Numbered from the stretch's first letter, positions 35,497 to 44,923 are shown. The stretch: DNA of 64,000 nucleotides from Streptomyces sp. AP-93 (GCF_022808175.1 NZ_JALGBX010000013.1:1-64000), one strand, 5' to 3'. Notes: generated by a model from the sequence alone, not told the origin. Numbers and translations: made by a program.

Positions 35497-36894
35497 ATGA
35501 TCTCGCTCAGGATTCGGCGGGCCCTGTTGCTCGCCCTCGCTTCCGTCCTGCTCTGCGTCCCCCGGACGGCCACGGCCCAGACCCCTCCGGACAGCGCGGC
35601 ACCCGCGCCGACGGCGACGGCGACGCCCGACCGCCCCTCCTACGAGGTGTCCTTGCGCGGCGACACCGGCGGCTCGCACTGGACCGGCCGCCAGACGGTG
35701 TCCTTCCGCAACTCCGCCCGCACTCCGCTGCGTTCGGTCGACATCAGGCTGTGGGGCAACGGCACCGACGGCTGCGGAACCCCCGAGGCGCCGTCCCCGG
35801 TCCGGGTGGGCCGGGTCGCCGGAGGCACCCCGCGACCGCTCACCGTCGACTGCACCGCCCTGCAGATCGACCTGCCCGCGCCGCTCCCGTACGGGGCGCG
35901 GACGACCGTCTCCTTCGACGTGGACATCACCGTCCCGGACCGCGTCCACCGCTTCGGGAAGGACGGCGCGCACCGCTACCTCGGCAACGCGCTGCCCCTG
36001 CTGTCCGTACGCGACGCCCAGGGCCGGCACCTCGACCCGGACGTCGGCTTCGGCGAGAGCTTCTACACCCTGACCGGCGACTTCCGCGTGGTCCTCGACC
36101 ACCCCGGCGCGCTCGTCGTCCCCGCGACGGGCACCACCAGCCGCCGCGCGGGCGCACCCGGCCGCACGGTCACCACCAGCGTCGCGCACGGGGTACGGGA
36201 CTTCGCGTGGGCGGCGGGCCCCTTCCTGTCGAAGACGGTGACCACGCCCGGCGGGGTACGGCTGAACGCGTACGGGACCGCCGCCACGTCCCCCGAGGGC
36301 GTCGCCACCGACCTGAAGGACGCCGTCGGCTCGGTCGACGCGTTCGGGAAGCGCTTCGGGCGCTACCCCTACGGCGAGCTCGACCTCGTCATGAGCGACA
36401 ACCTCGACGAGTTCGGCAGCATGGAGTTCCCGGGCCTCGTCCTGCTCTGGACCGAACCGGAGGGGTCGGCCGTCGTCCACGAGATCGCCCACCAGTGGTT
36501 CTACGGCATCGTCGGCAACGACCAGTTCACATCGCCCTGGCTGGACGAATCCTTCGCCCAGTACGCGAACCAGTCGTACTACGGCACGGACACCACCACC
36601 TGCTGGGACGACCAGGGAGCCTGGCCCAGCGACACCGCCGCCCTCACGCACTCCATGGCCTACTACGCGGCCGGCCACCGCTCCGAGTTCGTCCGAGTCG
36701 TCTACCACCGCGGCTCCTGCGCCCTGCACGACCTGGAACGCACCCTGGGCACCCCGGCGATGACAGCCATGCTGCGCGGCTACGTCCGCGACCACTGGCT
36801 GGGCGTCTCCACCACCACGGACTTCAAGCGCGCCGCCCAGGCGGCAACGCCCCGGGACCTCACCCCGTTCTGGACGGAACACCGGATCCACTGA
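35497..36894 (+). CDS. Secreted M1-family metallopeptidase
   Basis: The 465-residue protein has a signal peptide (RRALLLALASVLLCVPRTATA), an N-terminal beta domain and the zinc motif HEIAHQW near 328-334. The third ligand Glu is in WLDESFAQY near 351. The usual aminopeptidase GxMEN reads GSMEFPG, so the N-terminal amine recognition may be altered. The C-terminal helical domain is short. It is probably an exported peptidase. ATG 35497 is the only start giving the signal peptide. Confidence 0.92.
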   Translation: MISLRIRRALLLALASVLLCVPRTATAQTPPDSAAPAPTATATPDRPSYEVSLRGDTGGSHWTGRQTVSFRNSARTPLRSVDIRLWGNGTDGCGTPEAPSPVRVGRVAGGTPRPLTVDCTALQIDLPAPLPYGARTTVSFDVDITVPDRVHRFGKDGAHRYLGNALPLLSVRDAQGRHLDPDVGFGESFYTLTGDFRVVLDHPGALVVPATGTTSRRAGAPGRTVTTSVAHGVRDFAWAAGPFLSKTVTTPGGVRLNAYGTAATSPEGVATDLKDAVGSVDAFGKRFGRYPYGELDLVMSDNLDEFGSMEFPGLVLLWTEPEGSAVVHEIAHQWFYGIVGNDQFTSPWLDESFAQYANQSYYGTDTTTCWDDQGAWPSDTAALTHSMAYYAAGHRSEFVRVVYHRGSCALHDLERTLGTPAMTAMLRGYVRDHWLGVSTTTDFKRAAQAATPRDLTPFWTEHRIH

Positions 36895-36947
36895 CCACGC
36901 CCCGCCCCGACAGCGCCCCTGAACGACCTCGGGACCGGCGGCAAGCG

Positions 36948-37191
36948 CCGGATGGCGTGCTCTTCACCTGGTTCTACACCGGAGCCAAGGTGTCCACCGT
37001 CGGCGCGGTGGACTTCCGCACCGCGCTCGCGGGCCTGGTCCTCCTGGGCGACGCGCAGTCGACGGCCCTGCCCCTGCCCAAGACGTACGGGGCGAAGCCC
37101 CGCACACGGCCGACCGCTTGCGCCTGTCGCCGGGCGAGCGCGCGGAAGCCGTCGTACGTATCCGGCCGGGCGAGCGGACGGTCCTGCGCTG
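36948..37191 (+). pseudogene. Multicopper oxidase remnants
   Basis: Two pieces in different frames remain. One is the N-terminal motif GAKVSTVGAVDFRTALA, and the other is the segment LRLSPGERAEAVVRIRPGER ending in a stop. In multicopper oxidases these are separated by about 200 residues; here only about 40 codons lie between. All copper-ligand His motifs are gone. Confidence 0.55.
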
Positions 37192-37232
37192 AGTACACCG
37201 GCGCTAGCGCAGGGAAGATCGCGCCTCCTGCT

Positions 37233-37634
37233 CTAGGGGCGGGCATCCCATCGGTGGAGCAGGGACCCGTCCCGGCCGAAGACCTCCATGCGGTAGCCCT
37301 TGGCCGTGGAGAGCTGCTCGAATTCCCTGAGGTACGAGACGACGGAGTCCCGCTGCTTCTCGAAGAGGGAGTTCTCCGACTCGCTCTGCGTGGTCCTTAG
37401 GATCAGCAGGGGAGCCCCCTCGGGATCCGCCTCCTGCTGGATGGCGTACACGCTCTCGTCCCCGCCCTCCCGCTGATACCGCTCGGCCAGCGCGAGGGCG
37501 GTCGGCGCTGCGGCCGTACTCGTCACGGTCGGCCCGGCCTCCGAAACGGCACCCTCGTGTTCCGTGCATGCCGTCAGGAGAAGCGCACTGCCGACGATCA
37601 GGGACGCCGTTCGTACCCGTACCCGTATCCGCAC
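37233..37634 (-). CDS. Small lipoprotein, 133 aa
   Basis: A GTG at 37634, preceded by GAGGAG, fixes the start (VRIRVRVRTASLIVGSALLLTAC). The lipobox LLTAC gives a lipidated Cys near residue 23. The mature domain is mixed alpha/beta (LAERYQREGGDESVYAIQQE, SEGYRMEVFG-like end with LLHRWDARP). No named domain is recognised. The RVRVR stretch is coded by CGTACC hexamers. Confidence 0.75.
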   Translation of the reverse strand: MRIRVRVRTASLIVGSALLLTACTEHEGAVSEAGPTVTSTAAAPTALALAERYQREGGDESVYAIQQEADPEGAPLLILRTTQSESENSLFEKQRDSVVSYLREFEQLSTAKGYRMEVFGRDGSLLHRWDARP

Positions 37635-37851
37635 GTTGCTCCTCAACTCACTTATCACCAAGCCATGGCGGTTCATTCTCACCCCTCAGGTGAGTACGGC
37701 GGCCCGCAAGCCGGTGGGGGCTCGCCGAGAACGGGTGACCCCTGGGTGTGACGGAAGGGCAAGCGGGCGGCTCGCGTCGGCCAGGCCGTCTACTGTGCGG
37801 ACCAAGGCCGAGCCGGGCTGTCCATCGTGGCGAACCTGAGGAGGAAATCCT

Positions 37852-38394
37852 GTGGCATCGCAGTACGGTCCCGAGCACGCTCCCGCGGGTGATGTGGGCG
37901 CAGCGCTGTTGATGATCGATTCTCGACTCAAAGGCATTCACGACGGCAAGACCGGGATGGATCCCGAACAGCAGGCGCTGATCGACCAGTACGCCTCGTC
38001 GCTCGGCCCCAGGGAAGCCGACGACCTGCTGGACGGGGCGTGCACGCTCATCTACATGTTCATGATGTGGCTCCGCAGGGCCCACGAGGACAACGGCAAG
38101 GACGTCATCGAGTACGTCGTGCCGAACATCGTTGCCACGATGCGCATGATGCCCAGGAGCGTCCGTCCCGAGGCCATCCCCACCATGGCCGGCCTCGTCA
38201 TCGCCGCGGGCACCGGGCTGAGCCCCAACCTGTGGCGCAAGCAGTACGGAGACTGGACCGAGGCGGAGATGAACCCGCTGGAAGCCACGGCCTTCCTGCT
38301 CGCGGAGTACATCAACCGCATGACCGGCGACCCCGACTTCGCCACCCGCCTGATCACCGATGCCCTGGCCGGCGCGGAAGAAGGCGGAAGCTGA
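37852..38394 (+). CDS. Conserved-looking hypothetical protein, 180 aa
   Basis: It starts with GTG at 37852 after a strong AGGAGG. It is a soluble helical protein with Met-rich hydrophobic stretches (CTLIYMFMMWLRR, IVATMRMMPRS, TMAGLVIAAGTGLS). It ends with an acidic helix. No signal peptide is seen and I recognise no family. It is followed by a YCII gene 150 bp downstream but is probably a separate unit. Confidence 0.7.
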   Translation: MASQYGPEHAPAGDVGAALLMIDSRLKGIHDGKTGMDPEQQALIDQYASSLGPREADDLLDGACTLIYMFMMWLRRAHEDNGKDVIEYVVPNIVATMRMMPRSVRPEAIPTMAGLVIAAGTGLSPNLWRKQYGDWTEAEMNPLEATAFLLAEYINRMTGDPDFATRLITDALAGAEEGGS

Positions 38395-38544
38395 CGCACG
38401 CCATCCCTCGCGAGCACCGCCCTGGGGGCGATCATCAGGTTTCCGTGATGTGGTGCTTGGAGTGCCGATGAGTTGTGCGGCCACTGGCCGTCTACCTCTG
38501 TGTAGGACCGAAACCCCAGCAGCCGCCCCGGAAGGGTGAGGAAC

Positions 38545-38937
38545 ATGAAGTACATGATCCAGATGAACGTGCCTGCCGCCGAGTGGGACGCCATGATGTC
38601 CGCGTACTCCGAGGACGACATGAAGGCCATGTTCGCCCACATGGGTGCCCTCAACGAGGACATCACCGCCGCCGGCGAATGGGTCGACGCACAGGGCCTC
38701 GGTGGTCCCTCGCTGGTCAAGACCGTACGGGCGGGAAGCGACGGGCGGCCGCAGGTGACCGACGGCCCGGCCCAAGAGGGACACATCCTGGCCGGGTACT
38801 GGCTGGTCGACGTCAAGAGCGAGGACCGGGCCCTGGAGATCGCCGCACGGGCGTCGGCATGCCCCGGCCCGGGAGGCAAGCCGGGCAGTGACCCGGTCGA
38901 AGTACACCCGATCCCCGCAGACCCGACCCAGGCCTGA
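38545..38937 (+). CDS. YCII/DGPF-domain protein
   Basis: The 130-residue protein has the ferredoxin-like YCII fold: MKYMIQMNVPAAEWDAMMSA at the start and DGPAQEGHILAGYWLVDVKS, the DGPF-type signature, at 73-93. Such proteins often lie near ECF sigma factors (none here) and have proposed lyase or dehydrochlorinase-like chemistry. ATG 38545 is preferred over GTG 38536 because GAGG is well spaced before it. Confidence 0.88.
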   Translation: MKYMIQMNVPAAEWDAMMSAYSEDDMKAMFAHMGALNEDITAAGEWVDAQGLGGPSLVKTVRAGSDGRPQVTDGPAQEGHILAGYWLVDVKSEDRALEIAARASACPGPGGKPGSDPVEVHPIPADPTQA

Positions 38938-38959
38938 GCCGAGCGGGCCGCCCTCGTCG

Positions 38960-39371
38960 TTACGACGAGGGCGAGGCCGTCCTGGGCGGCGCCGACGCCC
39001 GGTCCGCGACGAGGCGGACCGCCGCGATCGTGAGGTCCGGATCGTGGAGCTGGACGTAATGGTCGCTACCGGTCGCCAGCAGATGCGGGGTCTGCGGCCG
39101 CAGGCCCACCAGAGCCTGCTGCGCCGGGGGCCAGGCCTTCTCCAGCTTCGCCACCAGATCCTTGGACAGCGTGGGCGGTACGGCGAAGGGCTCGATCATG
39201 GTCCAGGTCCTGGACCATGGCGGGCAGGGCCCGGGTGCCCCGCACGGGAGTGCTGCGGTCCGTGAGCTCGGGCGGCTGCGCGTAGCGGATGGTCCCCGGC
39301 CGGTCGTAGGTACACACCCGGGTGAACGCGGCGACGCCCGGCACCGCCGCACCAGGCATGCGCCATCGCAT
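38960..39371 (-). pseudogene. Internally deleted alpha/beta hydrolase
   Basis: The N-terminal part (FTRVCTYDRPGTIRYAQPPE, LPAMVQDL) and the C-terminal part (LSKDLVAKLEKAWPPAQQAL, HLLATGSDHYVQLHDPDLTI with the catalytic His) are well conserved but lie in different frames. The central region with the nucleophile serine is missing. The junction is a perfect palindrome at 39197-39219. Confidence 0.75.
39197..39219. repeat. Perfect 10-bp inverted repeat at a deletion junction
   Basis: CATGGTCCAG-GTC-CTGGACCATG marks the point where the hydrolase pseudogene loses its centre. One arm is original sequence (coding MVQDL), so the other was probably created by the deletion or by hairpin-mediated repair. 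Confidence 0.8.
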
Positions 39372-39443
39372 ACCTCAAGCCTCCCGCGATCCCTGTCACC
39401 CCGCCATCCGGCTCTGGCCCCGGCCCCGGCCCCGGCGCCGGGT

Positions 39444-40484
39444 TCAGACCATCAGCAGCAGCCGGGTGTTCGGTACGAGCTTCCGGTTGACGCTGGTGCT
39501 CTGCACGAAGATCGTGAAATCGTCGTTGTGGTCGGGCTTGACCCGCGCCTCGACGGCCGGCAGGCCGAGCAGGGCTCGGGCCTCCGGCCCCGTGTACACC
39601 CGGTCCGTCTTCTTCTCCAGCACCGCGATCTGCTTCTTCGCCTGGATCTTCTCCGGCTTGCTCAGCTGGTAGAACGCACCACCGGTGCGGTAGGTGTGCC
39701 CGGACTCGACGACCCATTCCCGGATCGCCGCGTCACGGGCCACCGGGAGCAGCTGGTACGCGGAGGGATCCACCGGGGCGAGACCGGCCGCCTTGATGGT
39801 GTCCTTGTTGACCGCGTCCCCGCCGGTGGAGAACACCGCCCGCGATCCCCGGATGCCCTTGGCGCGGCCCACCATGAACTTCTCGGTGGCCTCCTTGATG
39901 ACCTGCCCGGCCTCCTCCAGACCCTGCGTGCTCGTGGCGTCCCAGATGGCGATGTTCTCCTTCGGGAAGCCGCACTGCATGGCCTCGCGCTTGCCCATCT
40001 GGTCCGGCACGAGGACGGCCAGCGTCCAGTTGTCCTCCTGCGTCTCGATCATCTCGGCGACGGCCTTCACCAGTTCGCGCGGATCCCGGGCAGGGGCGTC
40101 CGGGGAGCGGTGGCTCGCGTTCTCCTGCCCGTCGGTCAGTACGAACGTCAGGAAGCTGTGGTCGCCGTACAGTTGGGCCGTCTGGGCCAGCTCGCGCTGC
40201 GACTTCAGCGAGGCCGCCAGCAGCGCCGTCATTCCACCGGTCCGGTACAGCTGCTTCAGGGACGGCATCCGCAGCACGTCCTTGTCGTAGACGACGCACT
40301 CCACCTTGTCCGCGAAGACGTACACCGTGACGCGGGTCTCCTGGTCCAGTTCACCCGACCGGCGGGCCAAGTACGCGATCTGCTGGTCGGCTACTTCGAC
40401 GACCTTGCGGCTCAGGTGCGACATGGACGAACTGGCATCCAACACAAGAGCAACGTGGTTGATGTAGTTCTGGTTTCCGGACAT
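39444..40484 (-). CDS. von Willebrand factor A domain protein
   Basis: The 346-residue cytoplasmic protein has a vWA domain at residues 8-190 with a complete MIDAS: DASSSMS (16-22), the Thr in TGGMTALL and Asp in VLTDGQENAS. The remaining C-terminal region (AFYQLSKPEKIQAKKQIAVL, GPEARALLGLPA) is a conserved helical tail seen in streptomycete vWA proteins. No signal peptide is present. Such proteins often partner with ATPases or tellurite-resistance modules, none of which are adjacent. The ATG at 40484 is clear. Confidence 0.9.
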   Translation of the reverse strand: MSGNQNYINHVALVLDASSSMSHLSRKVVEVADQQIAYLARRSGELDQETRVTVYVFADKVECVVYDKDVLRMPSLKQLYRTGGMTALLAASLKSQRELAQTAQLYGDHSFLTFVLTDGQENASHRSPDAPARDPRELVKAVAEMIETQEDNWTLAVLVPDQMGKREAMQCGFPKENIAIWDATSTQGLEEAGQVIKEATEKFMVGRAKGIRGSRAVFSTGGDAVNKDTIKAAGLAPVDPSAYQLLPVARDAAIREWVVESGHTYRTGGAFYQLSKPEKIQAKKQIAVLEKKTDRVYTGPEARALLGLPAVEARVKPDHNDDFTIFVQSTSVNRKLVPNTRLLLMV

Positions 40485-40741
40485 GGAAGCTCCCCCTCGT
40501 TCCGACTGGATGCTCCTACCGTCTCATCCACCACTGACAATCGATCTTGGCTCCGATGCCGGACGAGGGTGTCCCGCCCAGGCGCGAACACGGCCGCGCG
40601 ACGGGTGTTGCGGGGTGTCGAAACGTTACGCCCGTGGCGTTCGAGTGAACGGTCGTTCCTGTCGGCTTCGCCGGGCGTTGAATCGGCTGACGCACCCACC
40701 CAGGGGAGCGTCCCCAGATCCTTGAGTCCTTAGGGGAACCA

Positions 40742-40987
40742 ATGCGTATTCGCTCTGCCGTCACCGCCTCCGTCCTCGCTGCCGGCATCCTGCTGGGCGG
40801 CGCCGGCGCGGCCCTGGCCAACGACGGTGTCGACATCGACTACTTCTCGGGCGGGCACAAGGCCTTCTCGTCCAACTGCTCGTCCGCGGCCGCCATCCCG
40901 CCGGCCTTCGGCCCCGCCTACACCTCCTCCTGCGCGAAGGAAGGCGAGGCGGAGTGGCTCAAGGGTGCCCACCTCGGCGCCAAGTAG
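40742..40987 (+). CDS. Small secreted protein, 81 aa
   Basis: MRIRSAVTASVLAAGILLGG is a Sec signal with likely cleavage after ALA near residue 26. This leaves a mature peptide of about 55 residues (NDGVDIDYFSGGHKAFSSNC...) with two Cys that could form one disulfide. It lacks the chaplin hydrophobic pattern. AGGGGAA precedes the ATG. A GAACG-GT-CGTTC palindrome lies about 85 bp upstream. Function is unknown; an extracellular peptide. Confidence 0.75.
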   Translation: MRIRSAVTASVLAAGILLGGAGAALANDGVDIDYFSGGHKAFSSNCSSAAAIPPAFGPAYTSSCAKEGEAEWLKGAHLGAK

Positions 40988-41069
40988 GAACGCTCGGTCC
41001 GGGCCGGCCCGGACCGGCGCACGGGGGCGGTCGGACGGCGACGTCCGCCGCCCCCGCGGTGTCAGCGGA

Positions 41070-42449
41070 TCAGCGGCTCCTGCCCTGTGCCGCGAGCCGA
41101 CGCCGCACGGCCAGGACGAGCAGCGCCGCGGCGAGGACGGCCACACCGCCCAGCCGCAGGATCGCGTCGTAGGCCTCCTCGGGCGACCGCTGCGGCGTCA
41201 TCGCCGAGATCCCCGCGGCCGCGCCGGCCAGCGCGATCGCACCTCCGGTGACCAGGAAGGTCAGCAGGACCCCCGATGCCTCCCCGGCCCTGGCAGGAGG
41301 GACGAGCTGCTGGGTCGCCACGCTGGCGTACGTCCACCCCAGCCCCAGGCCCAGGCCGCACCACGCGAACACCGGTACGTACAGCCACCAGGCGGTGACC
41401 TCCGTCAGCGCGTACATCCCCGTGCCCGCGCCGATTCCGGCCAGCGCCATCACCGTGGTCGGCCGCAGACGCCGGCCCAGCCGCGCTCCCAGCGGCCCGC
41501 TGAACGCCACCAGCAGGGCCGGGGCCAGGAAGACCGTGCCGGCCAGGAGCGGCGAGAGCCCCCGTACGCCCTGGAGATAGAGGGTGGCGAGGAAGACGGT
41601 GACCCCGTAGCCCATGTTGGTGAGCGTGCCCATCCCGGTGACCAGGACGTACGGGACATCGCGGAACAGCCCCAGATCGATCAGCGGGTGCCGGGCCCGC
41701 CGCTCCCGCACCAGGAACAGCCCGCCGCTCACCACCGCCGCCGCGAAGCCGAGTAGGACGTGAGCACTGCTCCACCCCCAGGCGTCCGCGCGCTCCACGG
41801 TCAGGGTGAGGGCGGCCAGCGCCCCGACGATCAGGGCGCAGCCGAGCAGATCGAGCTCCCGCGGCGCCGACGTATCGCGCGAGTCCGGGACGTACGCGAG
41901 AGCGGTGAGCAGCGAGAACAGGCTCAGCGGCGCCATCAGCCAGAAGATCCAGCGCCAGCCGGGCCCTTCGGTGAACCCTCCGCCCACGAAGGGCCCGATC
42001 GCGGTCCCGATGTTGGCGACGCCGAACACGGCCCCCAGGGCCCTGGCACGGGACTCCTCGGGAAAGGTGTTGGTGATCACGGACACGGCCACCGGGAACA
42101 CGAAGGCAGCGCCCACCCCCTGGGCGATCCGGGCCACGACCAGCGGACCGAGGCCGGGAGCCAGCGCGCACCCCACGGTTCCGGCGGTGAACAGGGCGGT
42201 CCCGGCCAGCAGTGTGCCCCGCCGGCCGAAGACGTCCCCCACCCGGCCGCCGATGATGAAGAAGCAGCCGATGGCGAGCATGTACGCGGACAAGGTCCAC
42301 TGCGCGGCCGACACCGTGACGCCGAGCTCCGCGGCGATCCCCGGGATGGCGAGGTTGAGCGCGAAGAAGTCGAGCTGGATGCAGAACAGGGCGACGGCGA
42401 CCGCGATGAAGGCCCCCTTCCGCGCCGGGGTGGAAGTCTCTGCGCGCAT
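41070..42449 (-). CDS. MFS drug exporter (EmrB/QacA, DHA2-like)
   Basis: This 459-residue multi-pass transporter has about 14 predicted helices. Signatures include the motif-A-like GRVGDVFGRRGTLLAG and LDFFALNLAIPGIAAELGVT in helix 1. The motif C region reads GVANIGTAIGPFVGGGF. It exports small molecules by proton antiport; the substrate is unknown. No TetR regulator is adjacent. It shares its strand with the secreted protein upstream (64 bp away, separated by CAGCGGT repeats). Confidence 0.93.
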   Translation of the reverse strand: MRAETSTPARKGAFIAVAVALFCIQLDFFALNLAIPGIAAELGVTVSAAQWTLSAYMLAIGCFFIIGGRVGDVFGRRGTLLAGTALFTAGTVGCALAPGLGPLVVARIAQGVGAAFVFPVAVSVITNTFPEESRARALGAVFGVANIGTAIGPFVGGGFTEGPGWRWIFWLMAPLSLFSLLTALAYVPDSRDTSAPRELDLLGCALIVGALAALTLTVERADAWGWSSAHVLLGFAAAVVSGGLFLVRERRARHPLIDLGLFRDVPYVLVTGMGTLTNMGYGVTVFLATLYLQGVRGLSPLLAGTVFLAPALLVAFSGPLGARLGRRLRPTTVMALAGIGAGTGMYALTEVTAWWLYVPVFAWCGLGLGLGWTYASVATQQLVPPARAGEASGVLLTFLVTGGAIALAGAAAGISAMTPQRSPEEAYDAILRLGGVAVLAAALLVLAVRRRLAAQGRSR

Positions 42450-42464
42450 GAGGGGCGTTCCTCT

Positions 42465-42492
42465 CAGCGGTCAGCGGTCAGCGGTCAGCGGT
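42465..42492. repeat. Tandem heptamer (CAGCGGT)4
   Basis: Four perfect copies lie between the MFS gene start and the stop of the upstream gene, with a fifth imperfect copy near 42511. They fall where the MFS ribosome-binding region would be expected to begin. Confidence 0.85.
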
Positions 42493-42513
42493 CGGCCCGT
42501 CGGCTGTCATCGG

Positions 42514-43548
42514 TCAGCGGGGCGCCACGGCTCCGGAGTTCGGCGACTGCTGGAGCCCGGAGGCATCGACGGCCTCGAAGTCCGAACCCTTGAAGCCCTT
42601 GAGCGCGTTGAGCTGGGCATTGTCCCAGCCAGGATTCTCCTCACCGGTGAGGTACCAGGCCGACCCGTTGTCGGCGACGATGGCCCCGTACTTCTTCAGC
42701 GCCTCGGCGACGGCCTGCGCTTGAGGGCCCAGCGCCGAGGTGTCCACCGAGCTCTTGAGCCGCAGCCGCAGTCCCATGGGCGGCAGCGATGCGTCCGCCG
42801 CGGAGCCCGCCTGATGCCTCGCCGGCCAGACGTAGCTCCGGTCCGTACGGGGCACGGTCATCCTGATCGCGTGGTCGACCAGCCCGCCCGCGGCCTCCTC
42901 GTAGCGCACCAGGCCGGGCAGGATGGCGAGGCCGGCCGCATCGGCCGATGTCCAGTCCGCCGGCCGCAGTTCGTGGCTCCGCAGGTCGAAGACCGCGCCC
43001 GAGCCCGCATGCCAGGCGTTGTCGCCCTGCGCGCTTGCGTTCCAGAGCTCGTACGACTTGCACAGGGCGCGGTCCCAGACGACGACATGGCGGTCCCCGG
43101 AGCTCTCCGGGCCGTTCTCGATTCCGGCGTTCTGCGGAATCCGGTACCCGGACGCATCGCTTTCCCCGGCGATGTCCAGCGAGACCTTCGATTCCGGCAC
43201 GGTCGTGTCCGAGACGGTGATGGGAATGCCGAAGGGCTCACCGTCGATGAGCCCCGCCCCGAAGTCGGGGTGCAGGGGCTCCGCGGCACCGATCGAAGAG
43301 ACGTACCGGTCCGAGCTCGGGTGCACGGGAAGCGTGTCCACGGGAGCGTGCCAGAAGCTGTCCGGCAGAGCGGTCCGGCAGGAACCGTCCTGCGGGCCGT
43401 CGGCAACCGGGGCGGCCACCGCGAGGGAAGATCCCTGGCCGGAACCCGCGTACCCGGACACCAGACACGTGGCGGCGAAGGCGGAGACAGCGGCGGCCAC
43501 GGGGATGCGACGCCTCCGGTGGAGTACGGCTCCGCGTTGCGCTGCCAT
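42514..43548 (-). CDS. Secreted hypothetical protein, 344 aa
   Basis: It begins MAAQRGAVLHRRRRIPVAAA with a signal peptide extending to about residue 46. The mature domain resembles actinobacterial exported proteins of unknown role (SFWHAPVDTLPVHPSSDRYV, DRHVVVWDRALCKSYELWNA, IRMTVPRTDRSYVWPARHQA, MGLRLRLK). The blocks suggest a carbohydrate-active or lectin-like beta fold, but no catalytic motif is certain. Two Cys may pair. The sole start giving a signal peptide is ATG 43548. Confidence 0.75.
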   Translation of the reverse strand: MAAQRGAVLHRRRRIPVAAAVSAFAATCLVSGYAGSGQGSSLAVAAPVADGPQDGSCRTALPDSFWHAPVDTLPVHPSSDRYVSSIGAAEPLHPDFGAGLIDGEPFGIPITVSDTTVPESKVSLDIAGESDASGYRIPQNAGIENGPESSGDRHVVVWDRALCKSYELWNASAQGDNAWHAGSGAVFDLRSHELRPADWTSADAAGLAILPGLVRYEEAAGGLVDHAIRMTVPRTDRSYVWPARHQAGSAADASLPPMGLRLRLKSSVDTSALGPQAQAVAEALKKYGAIVADNGSAWYLTGEENPGWDNAQLNALKGFKGSDFEAVDASGLQQSPNSGAVAPR

Positions 43549-43784
43549 GGCCTCACCTCATCCGCGGCTGCCATCCCGGCGATCTCTCCCAGCGTAGGCA
43601 CGTTCCGGCTCCGCTGCTCTGCCGCGCCCGCCGGCATCCCGGTGCGGTGCTCCCGGTGCGGTCGGCAGGCGGCCCGGCCGGCGCGTTGCGCGCTCCTGGC
43701 GCCCCGCGAGTGCTCCCGGTTGCCCGTTGTGGCCAGGGAACGTCCTGCGTTCAATGAGATGGGCCGAACACGAGGTGATCACTG

Positions 43785-44909
43785 ATGACAGGAACGCGGA
43801 CGTACGAAGCCGAGCACGTCAATGGGCGTGGCCGTGGCCGTGGCCGTGGCCGTCGGCCGGGAGCGGACGACTTCGACGCGCGCTCAGCGGAGTTCATGAG
43901 CAGCTTCGGCCTGGGCGGAGGGACGGCTCGCAGCACGCGGCTGACCACGGGGCTGAACCGGATCGCGGTGAGGATCGCACCGTACGCCGACCCGTTCGCG
44001 GCCCAACTGCTCAGCGACCTCGCCGTGTGGGTGTTCGCCTTCGACGACCTCTGCGACGAGGACCTCCCGAGTCTCACCCCCACCGAGATGCTCACGAGGG
44101 TCGCCCGGCTCCAGCGGACGATCGAGGCCCCCGAGGTCCCCCTCGACAAAGACCCCTTCGGCCTGGCCCTGCGCGACATCCGGCTCCGTGTGGCGGCGAT
44201 CGCCACCCCCGTACAGGTCAGGAGGTGGGTCGACGCGATGCGCGGCTACTTCCTCGCCGAGGCCCGCACCGGCGCCGACACGACCGCACCGGGAGACCCG
44301 CAGGACGTGAGCGACTACCTGCTCACCCGCCTGCACTCCGGAGCCGCCCTGGCCGTACCCGTGCTGCTCGACGCGGTCGGTGCGGCACTGCCCGCAGCGC
44401 AGTGGGAGGACCGGCGCATCCGTGCACTGACCGAGATGGCGGCGGCGATCGTGGTGGTGGACACCGACATCCACTCCTTCGCGAAGGAGAACGAACGCGG
44501 CAGCCGCAGCGGCAACTTGGTAGCACTCCTGGACGGCCCGGCCGGACCCGGACCCGGAGCTGGAACCGGGGCAGGACCCGGACCCGGACAGGGCCTGCAA
44601 GCCGCTTCCAGGCTCCGCGACTCGATCATGCACCGGTTCCTGCACCTGGGTCAGCAGACCGCGAAGGCCCCGGCGGACCCGCGGATCCAAGGCCATTTGG
44701 ACGCACTCACCCACTACATCTGCGGTGTGCGGGACTGGTGCGGGGCGACCTCCCGCTACTACCCCGAGCAACTGGACGGTACCCACCACCTGCCCCGCCG
44801 CCCCGGGACGGCAACCCGTCCACCAGACGGCACCCCCCTCCCGCCCCCGCCGATCGCATCGATCGCGTGGTGGTGGGCGGTCGACGGCGCCCCGCCGGCG
44901 TCTCCTTGA
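43785..44909 (+). CDS. Bacterial class I terpene synthase with altered NSE triad
   Basis: The 374-residue terpene cyclase has the aspartate-rich motif DDLCD at 87-91. At the usual NDxxSxxKE position it reads TDIHSFAKE (227-235), with Thr227 replacing the Asn metal ligand while Ser231 and Glu235 are kept. The C-terminal pyrophosphate-binding Arg-Tyr lies in SRYYPE. Two low-complexity inserts are present: RGRGRGRGR near 14-23 coded by CGTGGC hexamers, and a Gly/Pro-rich loop near 250-272. It should cyclise farnesyl- or geranyl-type diphosphate; the changed triad may lower activity. No tailoring P450 is adjacent. Confidence 0.9.
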   Translation: MTGTRTYEAEHVNGRGRGRGRGRRPGADDFDARSAEFMSSFGLGGGTARSTRLTTGLNRIAVRIAPYADPFAAQLLSDLAVWVFAFDDLCDEDLPSLTPTEMLTRVARLQRTIEAPEVPLDKDPFGLALRDIRLRVAAIATPVQVRRWVDAMRGYFLAEARTGADTTAPGDPQDVSDYLLTRLHSGAALAVPVLLDAVGAALPAAQWEDRRIRALTEMAAAIVVVDTDIHSFAKENERGSRSGNLVALLDGPAGPGPGAGTGAGPGPGQGLQAASRLRDSIMHRFLHLGQQTAKAPADPRIQGHLDALTHYICGVRDWCGATSRYYPEQLDGTHHLPRRPGTATRPPDGTPLPPPPIASIAWWWAVDGAPPASP

Positions 44910-44923
44910 TCAGGATCCGGCCT

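Noticed and set aside
40742..40987. The small secreted protein as a chaplin
   Set aside because: It lacks the hydrophobic chaplin repeat and the spacing of the two Cys; only the size and signal peptide fit.
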